Shown here one piece after another: positions 43,325 to 52,282 of a stretch of 64,000 bases of DNA. This DNA comes from Halieaceae bacterium UBA5085. GTDB taxonomy: Bacteria > Pseudomonadota > Gammaproteobacteria > Pseudomonadales > Halieaceae. Where the stretch lies: the NCBI GenBank assembly GCA_002414665.1, contig DIAF01000027.1:17858-81857 (forward strand), read 5' to 3'. The position numbers were made by a program, and so were the translations under genes. Every line of letters begins with the position of its first letter. Within the stretch, counting starts at the first letter, position 1. The notes under the pieces are model-generated. The model ran no database searches and was not told the origin of the DNA. It was given only the letters and a program-made list of their open reading frames with translations.

Positions 43325-44668
43325 TCAGGTGCGCTCCAGGTAGGACTGATACTCCAGCAGCGAGACCCGACGGCGGAACTCCGCCACTTCCTGCTCCTTG
43401 GTGAGAGTGAAGATGCGCTGCATCTCGCCGCCCAGCGAGGCGCGGATAAAGTCGGAGCTGCGGAAGCGGTCCAGCGCCTCGTGCATGTAGCCGGGCAGCG
43501 AGCCGGTTTTCTGGGAGTAGCCGTCGCCGCGAGTGGGGCTGCCCGGTGAGGCCTGGTTTTCAATGCCGTCCAGCATCGCAGCGAGGATCACGGCCAGCAG
43601 CAGGTAGGGGTTGGCGTCGGCACCGGGTACCCGGTGCTCGAGACGGCGCGCGGCATGAGAGCCCGCCGGCACTCGAACGGCGACAGTGCGATTCTCATAA
43701 CCCCAGCTGGGGTAGGTAGGCGCGTGGGTACCCGGCTGAAAGCGGCGGTAACCGTTGTAGCCGGGGGAAAAAATGATCATGGAGTCGCTCATGTGCTGCA
43801 GGCAGCCGGCAATGGCCTGATGCAGCAGCGGGGTGCCGCGCTCGGTGCCGTCGTCGAATACATTCCGGCCTTCGCCATCCAGCATGCTGACATGCACATG
43901 CATGCCATTGCCGGCCTCCTCTTCAAAGGGCTTCGGCATGAAGCTGGCCACGAGACCGTGCTGGTGCGCGACGCCCTTGATCAGGCGCTTCATCATCAGG
44001 ATCTGTTTGGCTGCCAGCACCGGGCTGGGTACGTGCTGCATGTTGATTTCGTATTGTGACGGCGCCGACTCCTTGACCACGCCATCGAAGGGCAGGTCCT
44101 GCAACTCGCAGGCAGTGCGGAGGTCTTCCATCATCTGCTGGTGCTGGTTGAGGACGTCCAGGCCGTACATGTTGCCCCCTATGGGGGAACCGCCGGCCGG
44201 GGACGGGCAGGTATGCAGGGGTACCACGTTCTCCCAGCGTACCAGGCTGAATTCGAGCTCAGCCGCGACTACCGGGGTCCAGCCGGCTTCCTGGAAGCGC
44301 GAAACCACCTGCTTCAATACGTGGCGGGGGTCGCCGAGGTAGGGCATGCCATCGGCATCGAACATCGACAGCATGATCTGCCCGTGTTGCCCACCCGGCG
44401 ACCAGGGCGTAGGCAGCAGTGAGCCTTCAACGGGGCGACAGATACCGTCGGCATCACCGGATGCGAACACCAGCTCTTCGACATCGCGGCCCCAAATATC
44501 CAGGCTCAGTGCGGTTTTGGGCAGCTTCAGCTCCCCGTCGAAGATTTTTCCGAGTTTGTGTCTGGGCAGCCACTTGCCGCGCATGATGCCGTTGCAGTCA
44601 GGCAGCAGCGCTTCGACGGTGGTGATCTCCGGGTGGGCCCGCAGGAACCAGTCGGCTTCAAGGGACAT
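43325..44668 (-). CDS. Glutamine synthetase family ligase, PuuA-like
   Basis: About 447 residues, gamma-glutamyl ligase fold of the glutamine synthetase superfamily. Metal and ATP segments include ELEFSLV, NGMHVHVS, the GTHAPTYPSWGYENR region and ANPYLLLAVILAAMLDG. The shorter N-terminal beta-grasp domain and the overall pattern are closer to gamma-glutamylputrescine synthetase than to GlnA; no adenylylation-site Tyr motif was recognised. It likely ligates glutamate to an amine. The ATG at 44668 (MSLEADWF) is used; the in-frame extension begins at a TTG. A LuxR-type regulator gene lies directly upstream on the same strand. Confidence 0.88.
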   Translation of the reverse strand: MSLEADWFLRAHPEITTVEALLPDCNGIMRGKWLPRHKLGKIFDGELKLPKTALSLDIWGRDVEELVFASGDADGICRPVEGSLLPTPWSPGGQHGQIMLSMFDADGMPYLGDPRHVLKQVVSRFQEAGWTPVVAAELEFSLVRWENVVPLHTCPSPAGGSPIGGNMYGLDVLNQHQQMMEDLRTACELQDLPFDGVVKESAPSQYEINMQHVPSPVLAAKQILMMKRLIKGVAHQHGLVASFMPKPFEEEAGNGMHVHVSMLDGEGRNVFDDGTERGTPLLHQAIAGCLQHMSDSMIIFSPGYNGYRRFQPGTHAPTYPSWGYENRTVAVRVPAGSHAARRLEHRVPGADANPYLLLAVILAAMLDGIENQASPGSPTRGDGYSQKTGSLPGYMHEALDRFRSSDFIRASLGGEMQRIFTLTKEQEVAEFRRRVSLLEYQSYLERT

Positions 44669-44769
44669 TCGGACACCGCGACTCAATCGTGTAAAGCGGC
44701 ACTATCGGCAAAGTGGCTCCGTGCTTCAATGACCCACCCGGGGCAGGGTATCCACTTGCGCTGGCGCGC

Positions 44770-45618
44770 TCACTGAGAAGGTGCCATGTAAATGCGCAGC
44801 GGATCGTCGCCCGCGGCCTGTCCGAGACAGGTGAGCGAGTTGATGAACAATGAAAACAGGTCAGTCTGTGAGCTCACATCGAGCTTGCGATAGATGCTCT
44901 TGCGATGCCGCCGAACCGTCTCCAGGGCGATGCCAAGACGGTCGGCGGAGGTATCTGTGCCGTAGCCGCGCAGCATTAATTCGAGCACATCCTTCTCGCG
45001 CGGTGACAGCATGGAAGCGCCGAAGGTGCGAAAGGCCAGGTCTATCTGGTGGTCAATGCCAGGCTGGATCAGGTGGGTAACGGCAAAGTCGTCATGCTCG
45101 CTGTGGGTTTTGATCAGTTCGGATATCGGCTCCGCGAGCAGGTACAGGGTCTCATACTCCTGTTCGGTGAATGCACCAGTGCGCGGCAGCCGCATCATGC
45201 ACAGGTTGATCACGTTGCCGGCGCGCAGGCGTGAGAGGTAGATGGCCTCATCAACGGTCCCGGTATCGGCATAGTAGTCACGGTAATATTGCGTTTCGCG
45301 CAGTTTTCCCGCGGTAATCCGTGACAGTCGATAGAATTTGGAGCGTGGCTGGTTCATCGACGTCTGGTAGAAGGGGTCTTCCCGGTAGGGGCCTTCGAGG
45401 TAAGTGTCTACCTGCGCGCCCAGGGCGTCGGCAGGAATTTCGTGGTAGAGCACCTGCGGCGGCAGGTCCTTGTGATACAGCCAGATTTGCGGATAGTCGA
45501 AGCGGACCTGGCCCTGTATAGCGGCGATCAACGCGGGGAAAAAAGCGTCTGTGCCAAGCGCGGCAATCGCCTGGGAGAGGTCACGGTTCCACTTGCTCAG
45601 TTGTGTTATGTCGGTCAT
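44770..45618 (-). CDS. LuxR-type helix-turn-helix regulator
   Basis: About 282 residues. The C-terminal LuxR-family HTH begins at LSPREKDVLELML, with the recognition helix in ALETVRRHRKSIYRKL. The N-terminal 200 residues (with many Tyr) are not clearly an autoinducer-binding or receiver domain. The start at 45618 (MTDITQLSKW) is chosen over the extension, which runs into the AraC-side promoter. It lies 101 bp upstream of the glutamine synthetase-like gene and may control it, or the divergent AraC gene. The ligand is unknown. Confidence 0.85.
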   Translation of the reverse strand: MTDITQLSKWNRDLSQAIAALGTDAFFPALIAAIQGQVRFDYPQIWLYHKDLPPQVLYHEIPADALGAQVDTYLEGPYREDPFYQTSMNQPRSKFYRLSRITAGKLRETQYYRDYYADTGTVDEAIYLSRLRAGNVINLCMMRLPRTGAFTEQEYETLYLLAEPISELIKTHSEHDDFAVTHLIQPGIDHQIDLAFRTFGASMLSPREKDVLELMLRGYGTDTSADRLGIALETVRRHRKSIYRKLDVSSQTDLFSLFINSLTCLGQAAGDDPLRIYMAPSQ

Positions 45619-45761
45619 CGCAGTGGGGTTGCCTGAGTCTGCGTGTAGTGGCGCATAGTGGGCAGGCTGGAGGGGCTTGTCAAATAGTGAGCGCAGGCGG
45701 GCTTGGGCGCGCAGCTGCCAGCGCTCTATACTCCCGCTTACAGTTGTATCCGGAGTCTTGT

Positions 45762-46817
45762 GTGAACAACCGCAACGTGTCGACATCGCCCGGTTCTGCA
45801 TCGGCCGTCGTGCCGGCGGCCTTCGTCCACAGCCTGCTGAAAACCATGGATCAGGCAGGGCTGGTGCATGGACCTGTACTCGCCGACGCGGGCTTTCCTG
45901 TGGATGCCCTGCACCCGTCGCAGGCGGCAGGCAGCGCCACGCCGTGGCAGTACAGTCGCCTGTGCACAGTGATTTCGCACCAGTTGCGAGACGAAGCCCT
46001 TGGCGCGATGCCGGATGCCGTCACGCCCCCGGGCACGCTGCGTATGCTGGCGCTGGGCATGCTCGGCGCCGACACGCTGGGCAAGGCCATGCGGCGCGCC
46101 ATCGCGTTCAACGGCAGCTGCCGCGCGCATCGACGATTGCCATTGGAGAATCGTCTGTGGGTGCACGATGATGACCGCCATGCATCGCTGTCGTACCTGG
46201 GCGCCGGCGTCACGCCGCCGCAGCAGCAGCGCAGTCTGGCCGGCCTGGTGATCTGGTTGCGGTTTTGTGGCTGGTTGATCGGGCAGGACATCGATATCGT
46301 AAGCGCGAGCTGCGCGGGTCCGGCGCCACAGCGCAATGAGGTATTACGGCATTTTCTGCCGGGGCCCGTGCACTTTGATGCGCCTGTCAACGCAGTGACC
46401 TTCAGTGTCCGCCATCTGCAGGCGCCGGTGATTCGCGACGAGCAGGAGCTGGCGGGTTTCATGGCTCTGGCACCGTATTTTCTGCTGTATGCGCCCGAGA
46501 CCTGCCACGACAGCGTTAGCCGCCGTATCCGCAATATCATTGTCGAGTTTACAGGGGCTCGCTTGCCTCGCTTTGCCGAGCTTGCGCGCCGCCTGAACCT
46601 GTCGGCCCGCACCCTGCGGCGGCGACTGGAGCGCGAAGGTACCTCCTACCAGAGAATCAAGGATACGGTGCGCCGCGATCGTGCAATCGACCTCTTGCGC
46701 CAGCCACAGCTGTCCCTGTTCGATATCGCGGAAGCGCTGGGGTTCAGTGACCCCAGCGCGTTCCATCGTTCGTTCAAGAAGTGGACCGGATATCCGCCCG
46801 GCGAGTTTCGCCGCTAG
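45762..46817 (+). CDS. AraC-family transcriptional regulator
   Basis: About 351 residues with the N-terminal arabinose-binding-like regulator domain common in lipid and catabolic regulators (residues about 25-205) and two C-terminal HTH motifs (ARRLNLSARTLRRRLEREG and IAEALGFSDPSAFHRSFKKWTG). The GTG at 45762 was chosen because GGAG lies 6 nt upstream; the frame open from 45603 has no ribosome site. It is divergent from the LuxR gene across a 143-bp gap, and its target is unknown. Confidence 0.88.
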   Translation: MNNRNVSTSPGSASAVVPAAFVHSLLKTMDQAGLVHGPVLADAGFPVDALHPSQAAGSATPWQYSRLCTVISHQLRDEALGAMPDAVTPPGTLRMLALGMLGADTLGKAMRRAIAFNGSCRAHRRLPLENRLWVHDDDRHASLSYLGAGVTPPQQQRSLAGLVIWLRFCGWLIGQDIDIVSASCAGPAPQRNEVLRHFLPGPVHFDAPVNAVTFSVRHLQAPVIRDEQELAGFMALAPYFLLYAPETCHDSVSRRIRNIIVEFTGARLPRFAELARRLNLSARTLRRRLEREGTSYQRIKDTVRRDRAIDLLRQPQLSLFDIAEALGFSDPSAFHRSFKKWTGYPPGEFRR

Positions 46818-46823
46818 CGCTGC

Positions 46824-47429
46824 CTACCAGGGCAGGGGTGCGGTGCGCCAGCGCCTGGACCAGGCCTCGTAGACCTTGTTGCTGTAGCGACGGCTGCCGA
46901 GGCTGCCGTTGTAGGCGGCCAGCGCGCGATGCAGGTCGCCCTTTTCCCTTTCTAGGTAGAACTGCAGGATACGGCTGCCGTACTCGAAATTGGTACGGTT
47001 GAGGGTCAGGTTGTCGTCCGCCCGCCCGATCTCGTTCTTCCAGAAGGGCATGACCTGCATCATGCCCTGGGCGCCGACGCGGGAAATCGCGAAGCGGTCG
47101 AAGTGACTTTCCACTTCGATTACGGCCAGCACCAGCTCCGGGGGCAAGGATGCGCGTGTCGCAGCCGAATGCACCTGACGCAGAATCAACAGGCGCTCTT
47201 CCGGGTCCTTGATAAAGCGCTCGAGGCGCGCCGACATGTCAACCAGCCATACTTCCGCGTCGTAGCGGTCCTGAAAACTGTTGGCACTGTTGATGGTTTC
47301 GTTCAGGAAAGCGCGCAGGGCTTCGCGCTCCACCGGGTCCTCGGGTTGTGCCAGCGCCGTACCCGCCAGGGCCAGGGCCAGGGTGAACCCCGCCAGCCAG
47401 TGTACCCCGCCGGTGCGCCGGCTCCGCAT
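46824..47429 (-). CDS. Lytic transglycosylase, SLT-domain (periplasmic)
   Basis: A 201-residue small SLT enzyme with an N-terminal signal (ending about ALAQP). The catalytic Glu lies in AVIEVESHFDRFA, followed by the family GAQGMMQVMPFW and AAYNGSLG motifs. It is translationally coupled to proS by a one-base TGATG overlap, an arrangement seen in several gammaproteobacteria. It cleaves glycan strands, presumably in wall turnover. Confidence 0.92.
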   Translation of the reverse strand: MRSRRTGGVHWLAGFTLALALAGTALAQPEDPVEREALRAFLNETINSANSFQDRYDAEVWLVDMSARLERFIKDPEERLLILRQVHSAATRASLPPELVLAVIEVESHFDRFAISRVGAQGMMQVMPFWKNEIGRADDNLTLNRTNFEYGSRILQFYLEREKGDLHRALAAYNGSLGSRRYSNKVYEAWSRRWRTAPLPW

Positions 47430-49141
47430 CAGCCTTGCAGACGCTCGAGTACACGTGGCAGGGCATCGGCGAGGGGCAGCAGTGTGGCTTCCTCGTCACA
47501 ACGTCCCTTGTATTCCAAGTGTCCCTCGGCAAGGGCGCGGTCACCGATGACGAGGCGGTGGGGGATGCCGATCAGTTCCATGTCGGCGAACTTGACGCCG
47601 GGACGCTCATTGCGATCGTCAAGCAGTACGTCGACGCCCGCCTCGCGAAATTGCTGGTAGAGCGCCTCGGCGCATTCAGCCACGGCCGGCGATTTCTGCA
47701 TGTTGAGCGGCACCAGGACGAGCTGGAAGGGGGCCATGGCGGCGGGCCAGATCACGCCGCGCTCGTCGTGGTTCTGTTCAATGGCCGCAGCCACGATGCG
47801 ACTGACACCGATACCGTAACACCCCATGGTCATGGTGACGCTCTTGCCCTGTTCGTCGAGCACGGTGGCGTTCATGGCTTCACTGTACTTGCGGCCAAGC
47901 TGGAAAATATGTCCTACCTCAATGCCGTGACGGATCAGCAGGTGCCCCTTGCCGTCGGGGCTCGGGTCGCCCTCAACCACGTCACGCAGGTCCTCGACAC
48001 GGGTCAGCGGGCAGTCTCGTTCCCAGTTGACGCCAGTCAGGTGGGCGTCATCGCGATTCGCGCCGCAGCTGAAATCGGCCAGCTGGGCGGCGCTGTGGTC
48101 GACGATGGTCGGCAACGGCAGGCCGACGGGGCCCAGAGAGCCAAAGCCGGCCCCGCAGGCGGCGCGCACCGCCTCTTCGCTGGCCATGGTGAGCGGGTTG
48201 CCGACGCCGGCCAGTTTCTCTGCCTTGATGCCGTTCAGCGTATGGTCGCCGCGCAGCACCAGTGCCACCAGCGAGCCGGGCTCTTCGCCATGCACCACCA
48301 GTGTCTTCACCGTCGTCTCCGCAGGTATCGATAGCAGCCTGGTCAGGTCTTCGATGCTGCGGACGCCCGGTGTGGGTATCTCTGCCATGGCGGCTCCCGG
48401 CGCAGGGCGTTCACCCGCGGGCGGCAGTGCCGCTGCCATTTCCACATTGGCGGCGTAGTCACTGCCGTCGCTGAACGCTATGGCGTCCTCGCCGGCGTTG
48501 GCCAGCACGTGGAATTCATGTGAACCGCTGCCCCCGATGCTGCCGTTATCCGCGATCACGGGGCGAAACTCCAGTCCCAGGCGAGTGAAGATGTTGCTAT
48601 AGGCCTGGTACATCTTCTGATAGGTCACCTCCAGCGAGGCCTGGTCGATGTGGAAGGAGTAGGCGTCTTTCATCAGGAATTCGCGCCCGCGCATGATGCC
48701 GAAGCGCGGCCGGATCTCGTCGCGGACCTTGGTCTGGATCTGGTAGAGGTTGAGTGGCAACTGTTTGTAGCTCTTCACCTCATTGCGAATCAGGTCGGTG
48801 ATCACTTCTTCATGGGTGGGACCCAGGCAGAAATCGCGTTGGTGGCGGTCCTGAATGCGCAGCAGTTCCGGCCCGTACTGCTCCCAGCGTCCGGACTCCT
48901 GCCACAGCTCCGCGGGCTGCACCACGGGCATGCTCACTTCCAGTGCGCCGCTGGCATCCATCTCCTCTCGTACCACCTGCTCGACCTTGCGCAATACACG
49001 CAGCCCCAGTGGCAGCCAGGTGTAAAGGCCGGCGGCCAGTTTGCGCACCAGGCCAGCACGCAACATCAACTGGTGACTGATGACCTCCGCGTCGGCGGGG
49101 GTCTCTTTCTGGGTGCTGATCAGGTATTCGCTGGTGCGCAT
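47429..49141 (-). CDS. proS: Prolyl-tRNA synthetase (bacterial type, with editing domain)
   Basis: About 570 residues. The class II motifs are visible: motif 1 near GLYTWLPLGLRVLRKVEQV, motif 2 in the TKVRDEIRPRFGIMRGREF region and motif 3 near MGCYGIGVSRI. The inserted INS editing domain lies at about 230-390 and the anticodon-binding domain at the C-terminus. The start at 49141 (MRTSEYLIST) matches the family N-terminus; the 30-residue extension upstream does not. Confidence 0.96.
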   Translation of the reverse strand: MRTSEYLISTQKETPADAEVISHQLMLRAGLVRKLAAGLYTWLPLGLRVLRKVEQVVREEMDASGALEVSMPVVQPAELWQESGRWEQYGPELLRIQDRHQRDFCLGPTHEEVITDLIRNEVKSYKQLPLNLYQIQTKVRDEIRPRFGIMRGREFLMKDAYSFHIDQASLEVTYQKMYQAYSNIFTRLGLEFRPVIADNGSIGGSGSHEFHVLANAGEDAIAFSDGSDYAANVEMAAALPPAGERPAPGAAMAEIPTPGVRSIEDLTRLLSIPAETTVKTLVVHGEEPGSLVALVLRGDHTLNGIKAEKLAGVGNPLTMASEEAVRAACGAGFGSLGPVGLPLPTIVDHSAAQLADFSCGANRDDAHLTGVNWERDCPLTRVEDLRDVVEGDPSPDGKGHLLIRHGIEVGHIFQLGRKYSEAMNATVLDEQGKSVTMTMGCYGIGVSRIVAAAIEQNHDERGVIWPAAMAPFQLVLVPLNMQKSPAVAECAEALYQQFREAGVDVLLDDRNERPGVKFADMELIGIPHRLVIGDRALAEGHLEYKGRCDEEATLLPLADALPRVLERLQG

Positions 49142-49448
49142 GCAAGGGTTCCAGGGCAGGGTTTCAGAGCCGCTCAGTTTACGTCTGAAGGGCGCCGCGG
49201 TACAGCGCCCGGGTTGGCGGATTGGCGCCATTGCAGCCCGCCCAGGGTGGCTGTTGCGCCAAAACGAGGCGAAACCCGGTTAAAACAGCGTTTTTTTCGC
49301 CCTCGGCCCCCTAAAACCCTTGTATTGTAGCGTTTGATGGTTAATATCTTGCGGAGAGCCTGTTGGCAGCGGTGCTGTCGCTCGAGCGGCGGTAGTCAGT
49401 GTGGCTTCAATGCGGGTCCCTACTTAACAAGACGAAGGTTTGAAAACT
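49142..49448. other. Gene-free 307-bp region between proS and the HU-like gene
   Basis: Divergent gap holding the proS promoter (minus) and the HU-like promoter (plus). An A/T-richer stretch at 49278-49310 contains a run of seven T. Apart from the plus-strand promoter and a long leader of about 95 nt with a CGCTCGAGCG palindrome (about 49379-49388), no gene or RNA family was recognised. Confidence 0.5.
49320..49347 (+). promoter_or_regulatory. Sigma-70-like promoter of the HU-like gene
   Basis: TTGTAT (49320-49325) and TAATAT (49342-49347) at 16-bp spacing, the best match in the gap. It would give a leader of about 95 nt before the ATG at 49449. Confidence 0.55.
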
Positions 49449-49880
49449 ATGGCGACGAAAAAAGCAGCAGCGAAAAAAGCACCTGCCAAGAAAGCGGCGG
49501 CCAAGAAAGTAGCCAGCAAGGCACCGGCGAAGAAAGCCGCTGCTCCGGCGAAAAAGGCCGCTCCGCTGATCAAGGACAAGCTCACCAAAACCCAGATTGT
49601 GGCATCCATCGCGGAAAGCGCCAGCCTGAGCAAGAAACAGGTGGCTGATGTGCTGGCTGAGCTGGAATCACTGATGGAGCGCAGTCTCAAGAAGCGCGCT
49701 GTAGGCGAGTTCACCCTGCCTGGCCTGATGAAAATCACCACCGTGAAAAAGCCCGCCAGAAAGGCGCGCAAGGGCATCAACCCCTTCACGGGCGAAGAGA
49801 CCACGTTCGCTGCCAAGCCTGCCAGCGTTGCGGTCAAAGTGCGTCCTCTCAAGAAGATGAAGGACTTCGCCGACAGCTGA
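49449..49880 (+). CDS. HU/IHF-family DNA-binding protein with Lys/Ala-rich N-terminal tail
   Basis: About 143 residues. Residues 1-45 are a low-complexity tail of repeated AKKA/PAKK units, like eukaryotic histone H1 tails. From about residue 48 there is an HU/IHF fold: TKTQIVASIAESASLSKKQV, then the beta-arm region and KGINPFTGEETTFAAKPASVAVKVRPLK. It would bind and compact DNA non-specifically. The in-frame TTG at 49440 is less likely than the ATG. A strong hairpin follows the stop. Transcribed alone from its own promoter. Confidence 0.9.
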   Translation: MATKKAAAKKAPAKKAAAKKVASKAPAKKAAAPAKKAAPLIKDKLTKTQIVASIAESASLSKKQVADVLAELESLMERSLKKRAVGEFTLPGLMKITTVKKPARKARKGINPFTGEETTFAAKPASVAVKVRPLKKMKDFADS

Positions 49881-49893
49881 GCGCGGCCTGATC

Positions 49894-49918
49894 GGCCCGC
49901 TCTCGTCGAGAGCGGGCC
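49894..49918 (+). terminator. Terminator-like hairpin after the HU-like gene
   Basis: Perfect 11-bp arms GGCCCGCTCTC / GAGAGCGGGCC (49894-49904 and 49908-49918) with a 3-nt loop, 13 nt after the stop codon. Only a short C/T stretch follows instead of a T-run, but position and stability make termination likely. Confidence 0.65.
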
Positions 49919-49993
49919 TCCCCAGTTCCCCGACTTGCGCGTCCCAGCGCAGGGTTGTGTTCCCCACCTTGTTTTCCACCGGTTTTTGCGGTA

Positions 49994-50022
49994 TTGGCCT
50001 TCGACTTGCCTTGGGGTAGAAT
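49994..50022 (+). promoter_or_regulatory. Sigma-70-like promoter of the fmdB-aspS unit
   Basis: TTGGCC (49994-49999) and TAGAAT (50017-50022) at 17-bp spacing, about 50 nt upstream of the FmdB-like start and downstream of the previous terminator. Confidence 0.55.
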
Positions 50023-50071
50023 CCGCGCCTCGATTTTTCGCTGTCCTTTCTTCTACAGGCGAGCACACAAC

Positions 50072-50365
50072 ATGCCGATATACGAGTACCAGTGTCAGTC
50101 CTGCGGCCACCTGCATGAGGCCCTGCAGAAAATCAGTGATGCGCCGTTGGTGGAATGTCCCGCCTGCGGCAAGCCCGAGTTGCGCAAGAAGGTCTCGGCC
50201 GCTGGCTTCCGCCTCAAGGGCGGTGGCTGGTACGAGACCGACTTCAAGACCAGCGGCAAGAAAAACCTGGCAGCGGGCGGCGGCGACGGCGGCGCAGCAC
50301 CCGCTGCTCCCGCGGACGGCGGCAGCGCCGGCGCCAAGGCCAGCGAGGCCAAGCCGGCCAGTTAG
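50072..50365 (+). CDS. FmdB-family zinc-ribbon protein
   Basis: A small protein of about 97 residues. The N-terminal half is a FmdB zinc ribbon with two Cys pairs (CQSCG and CPACGKP), and the C-terminal third is a low-complexity Gly/Ala/Pro tail. The function of the family is poorly defined (a putative regulatory protein). It is conserved directly upstream of aspS in many proteobacteria, as here (45-nt gap). The ATG at 50072 (MPIYEYQCQS) is the family start. Confidence 0.9.
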   Translation: MPIYEYQCQSCGHLHEALQKISDAPLVECPACGKPELRKKVSAAGFRLKGGGWYETDFKTSGKKNLAAGGGDGGAAPAAPADGGSAGAKASEAKPAS

Positions 50366-50410
50366 CTTCCCGGCCCCCGGGCCTTATTCGACATAGACGG
50401 AAACGGAATT

Positions 50411-52189
50411 ATGCGCAGTCACTATTGCGGCGCCCTGGGCACGGCCGACATCGACCAAACAGTCACCCTCTGCGGTTGGGTGGACCGGCGTCGCGATCAC
50501 GGCGGAGTGATCTTCCTCGACATGCGTGACCGCGGCGGTATCGTACAGGTGGTTTTTGATCCGGATACCGAGGAGCATTTCCGTGCCGCGGATCGCGTGC
50601 GCAGCGAGTACGTGCTTCGAGTCACGGGCCGCGTTCGTGCCCGTGCCGCGGCGACGGTGAATCCAGCGATGGCCACAGGCGAGATCGAAGTACTGGGCAA
50701 GGAACTGGAGATTCTCAATTCGGCCGCTACGCCGCCGTTCCAGCTTGATGAGCACACGCAGGTGGGGGAGGACGTTCGCCTGCAGTACCGCTATATGGAC
50801 CTGCGTCGCCCGGAAATGCAGAACCGCCTGATCCTGCGCGCGAAGATCACCACCGCCGTGCGCAACTTCCTCGATAGCGAAGGCTTTCTCGACATCGAAA
50901 CCCCGATCCTGACTCGCGCGACGCCGGAGGGTGCACGCGATTACCTGGTCCCGAGCCGCACGCACCCGGGGCAGTTCTTTGCCCTGCCGCAGTCACCCCA
51001 GCTGTTCAAGCAGCTGCTGATGGTGTCCGGGTTCGACCGCTACTACCAGATTGCCAAGTGTTTCCGTGATGAAGACCTGCGTGCTGATCGCCAGCCCGAG
51101 TTCACCCAGATCGATATTGAAACCTCGTTTATGAACGAGGATGGCATCATGGGGATTGCGGAGCGCATGGTGCGTCAGTTGTTCGAGACGGTGCTGGCAG
51201 TCGATCTCGGTGATTTCCCCCGCATGTCCTGGGCCGAGGCGATGGACCGTTTCGGCTCCGACAAGCCAGACCTGCGCATCGACCTGGAGCTGGTGAGCAT
51301 TGACGACCTGATGCAGCAGGTTGACTTCAAGGTGTTTCGCGGCCCGGCCGATGACCCGGCGGGTCGCGTCGCTGCGCTGCGGGTGCCGGGCGGTGCGAGC
51401 ATCAGCCGCAAGGAGATTGACGATTACACTCGCTTCGTGGGTATTTACGGCGCACGTGGCCTCGCCTGGATCAAGGTCAACGACCTCGCGGCAGGTGTTG
51501 AGGGACTGCAATCGCCGATTCTGAAGTTCATGCCCGACGCGGTGGTCGCGGAGATGATGCAGCGCCTGCAGGCCGAGGACGGAGACATTATTTTCTTCGG
51601 CGCGGACAAGGCGTCCGTGGTCAACGAATCGATCGGCGCACTGCGCCTGAAAGTGGCTCAGGATCAGGGACTGGTGCGCGACGGGTGGGCGCCGCTCTGG
51701 GTGGTTGACTTCCCAATGTTCGAAGACAACGGTAAAGGTGGCCTGACGCCGCTGCACCATCCCTTTACCGCGCCGTCCTGCACGCCGGAGGCGCTCGCCG
51801 CCAACCCGGCGGCGGCGTTGTCCCGCGCCTACGACATGGTGCTCAACGGCACCGAACTCGGTGGTGGCAGTGTGCGTATCCACCAGCGCGAGATGCAGCA
51901 GGCGGTCTTCCGTATCCTGGGTATCAGCGATGCGGAGGCCGAGGAGAAGTTCGGCTTCCTGCTGCAGGCCCTGCAGTACGGGGCGCCACCCCACGGCGGG
52001 CTGGCCTTCGGCCTGGACCGCCTGGTCATGCTGATGACCGGCTCGCAGTCGATTCGTGATGTCATCGCCTTCCCGAAAACCCAGAGCGCACATTGCGCAC
52101 TGACCGACGCGCCTGGTGATGTCAATGACGCCCAGCTGAAAGAGCTGAATATCCGTCTGCGACAGGCTCGCGTGGCGAGCGCTGAATGA
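50411..52189 (+). CDS. aspS: Aspartyl-tRNA synthetase
   Basis: A 592-residue class II synthetase. The N-terminal OB fold (MRSHYCGAL ... CGWVDRRRDHGGVIFLDMRD) binds the anticodon. Motif 2 is around FRDEDLRADRQPEFTQID, the bacterial GAD insertion lies between about 290 and 420, and motif 3 is GLAFGLDRLVMLMTG. Length matches bacterial-type AspRS. Because GatCAB is not in the window, discriminating versus non-discriminating specificity cannot be judged. Confidence 0.97.
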   Translation: MRSHYCGALGTADIDQTVTLCGWVDRRRDHGGVIFLDMRDRGGIVQVVFDPDTEEHFRAADRVRSEYVLRVTGRVRARAAATVNPAMATGEIEVLGKELEILNSAATPPFQLDEHTQVGEDVRLQYRYMDLRRPEMQNRLILRAKITTAVRNFLDSEGFLDIETPILTRATPEGARDYLVPSRTHPGQFFALPQSPQLFKQLLMVSGFDRYYQIAKCFRDEDLRADRQPEFTQIDIETSFMNEDGIMGIAERMVRQLFETVLAVDLGDFPRMSWAEAMDRFGSDKPDLRIDLELVSIDDLMQQVDFKVFRGPADDPAGRVAALRVPGGASISRKEIDDYTRFVGIYGARGLAWIKVNDLAAGVEGLQSPILKFMPDAVVAEMMQRLQAEDGDIIFFGADKASVVNESIGALRLKVAQDQGLVRDGWAPLWVVDFPMFEDNGKGGLTPLHHPFTAPSCTPEALAANPAAALSRAYDMVLNGTELGGGSVRIHQREMQQAVFRILGISDAEAEEKFGFLLQALQYGAPPHGGLAFGLDRLVMLMTGSQSIRDVIAFPKTQSAHCALTDAPGDVNDAQLKELNIRLRQARVASAE

Positions 52190-52213
52190 CAGACCTGCTG
52201 CAGCCAGTGGCGG

Positions 52214-52242
52214 TTGGAACCGGCCCCATAATACTGTAAATT
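52214..52242 (+). promoter_or_regulatory. Promoter of the ruvCAB unit
   Basis: TTGGAA (52214-52219) and TAAATT (52237-52242) at 17-bp spacing, about 40 nt upstream of the ruvC start. The -10 lies inside the LexA operator, the expected arrangement for SOS repression. Confidence 0.6.
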
Positions 52243-52251
52243 TATACAGAC
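52232..52251 (+). promoter_or_regulatory. LexA operator (SOS box) upstream of ruvC
   Basis: A CTGT-N8-ACAG palindrome (half-sites at 52234-52237 and 52246-52249) with an A/T-only centre, flanked by TA as in the gammaproteobacterial consensus. It lies 34 nt before the ruvC ATG and overlaps the likely -10, so DNA-damage induction of ruvCAB is expected. Confidence 0.88.
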
Positions 52252-52282
52252 AACGGTTTCCTGGCAGCGCTCGGAGCACACT

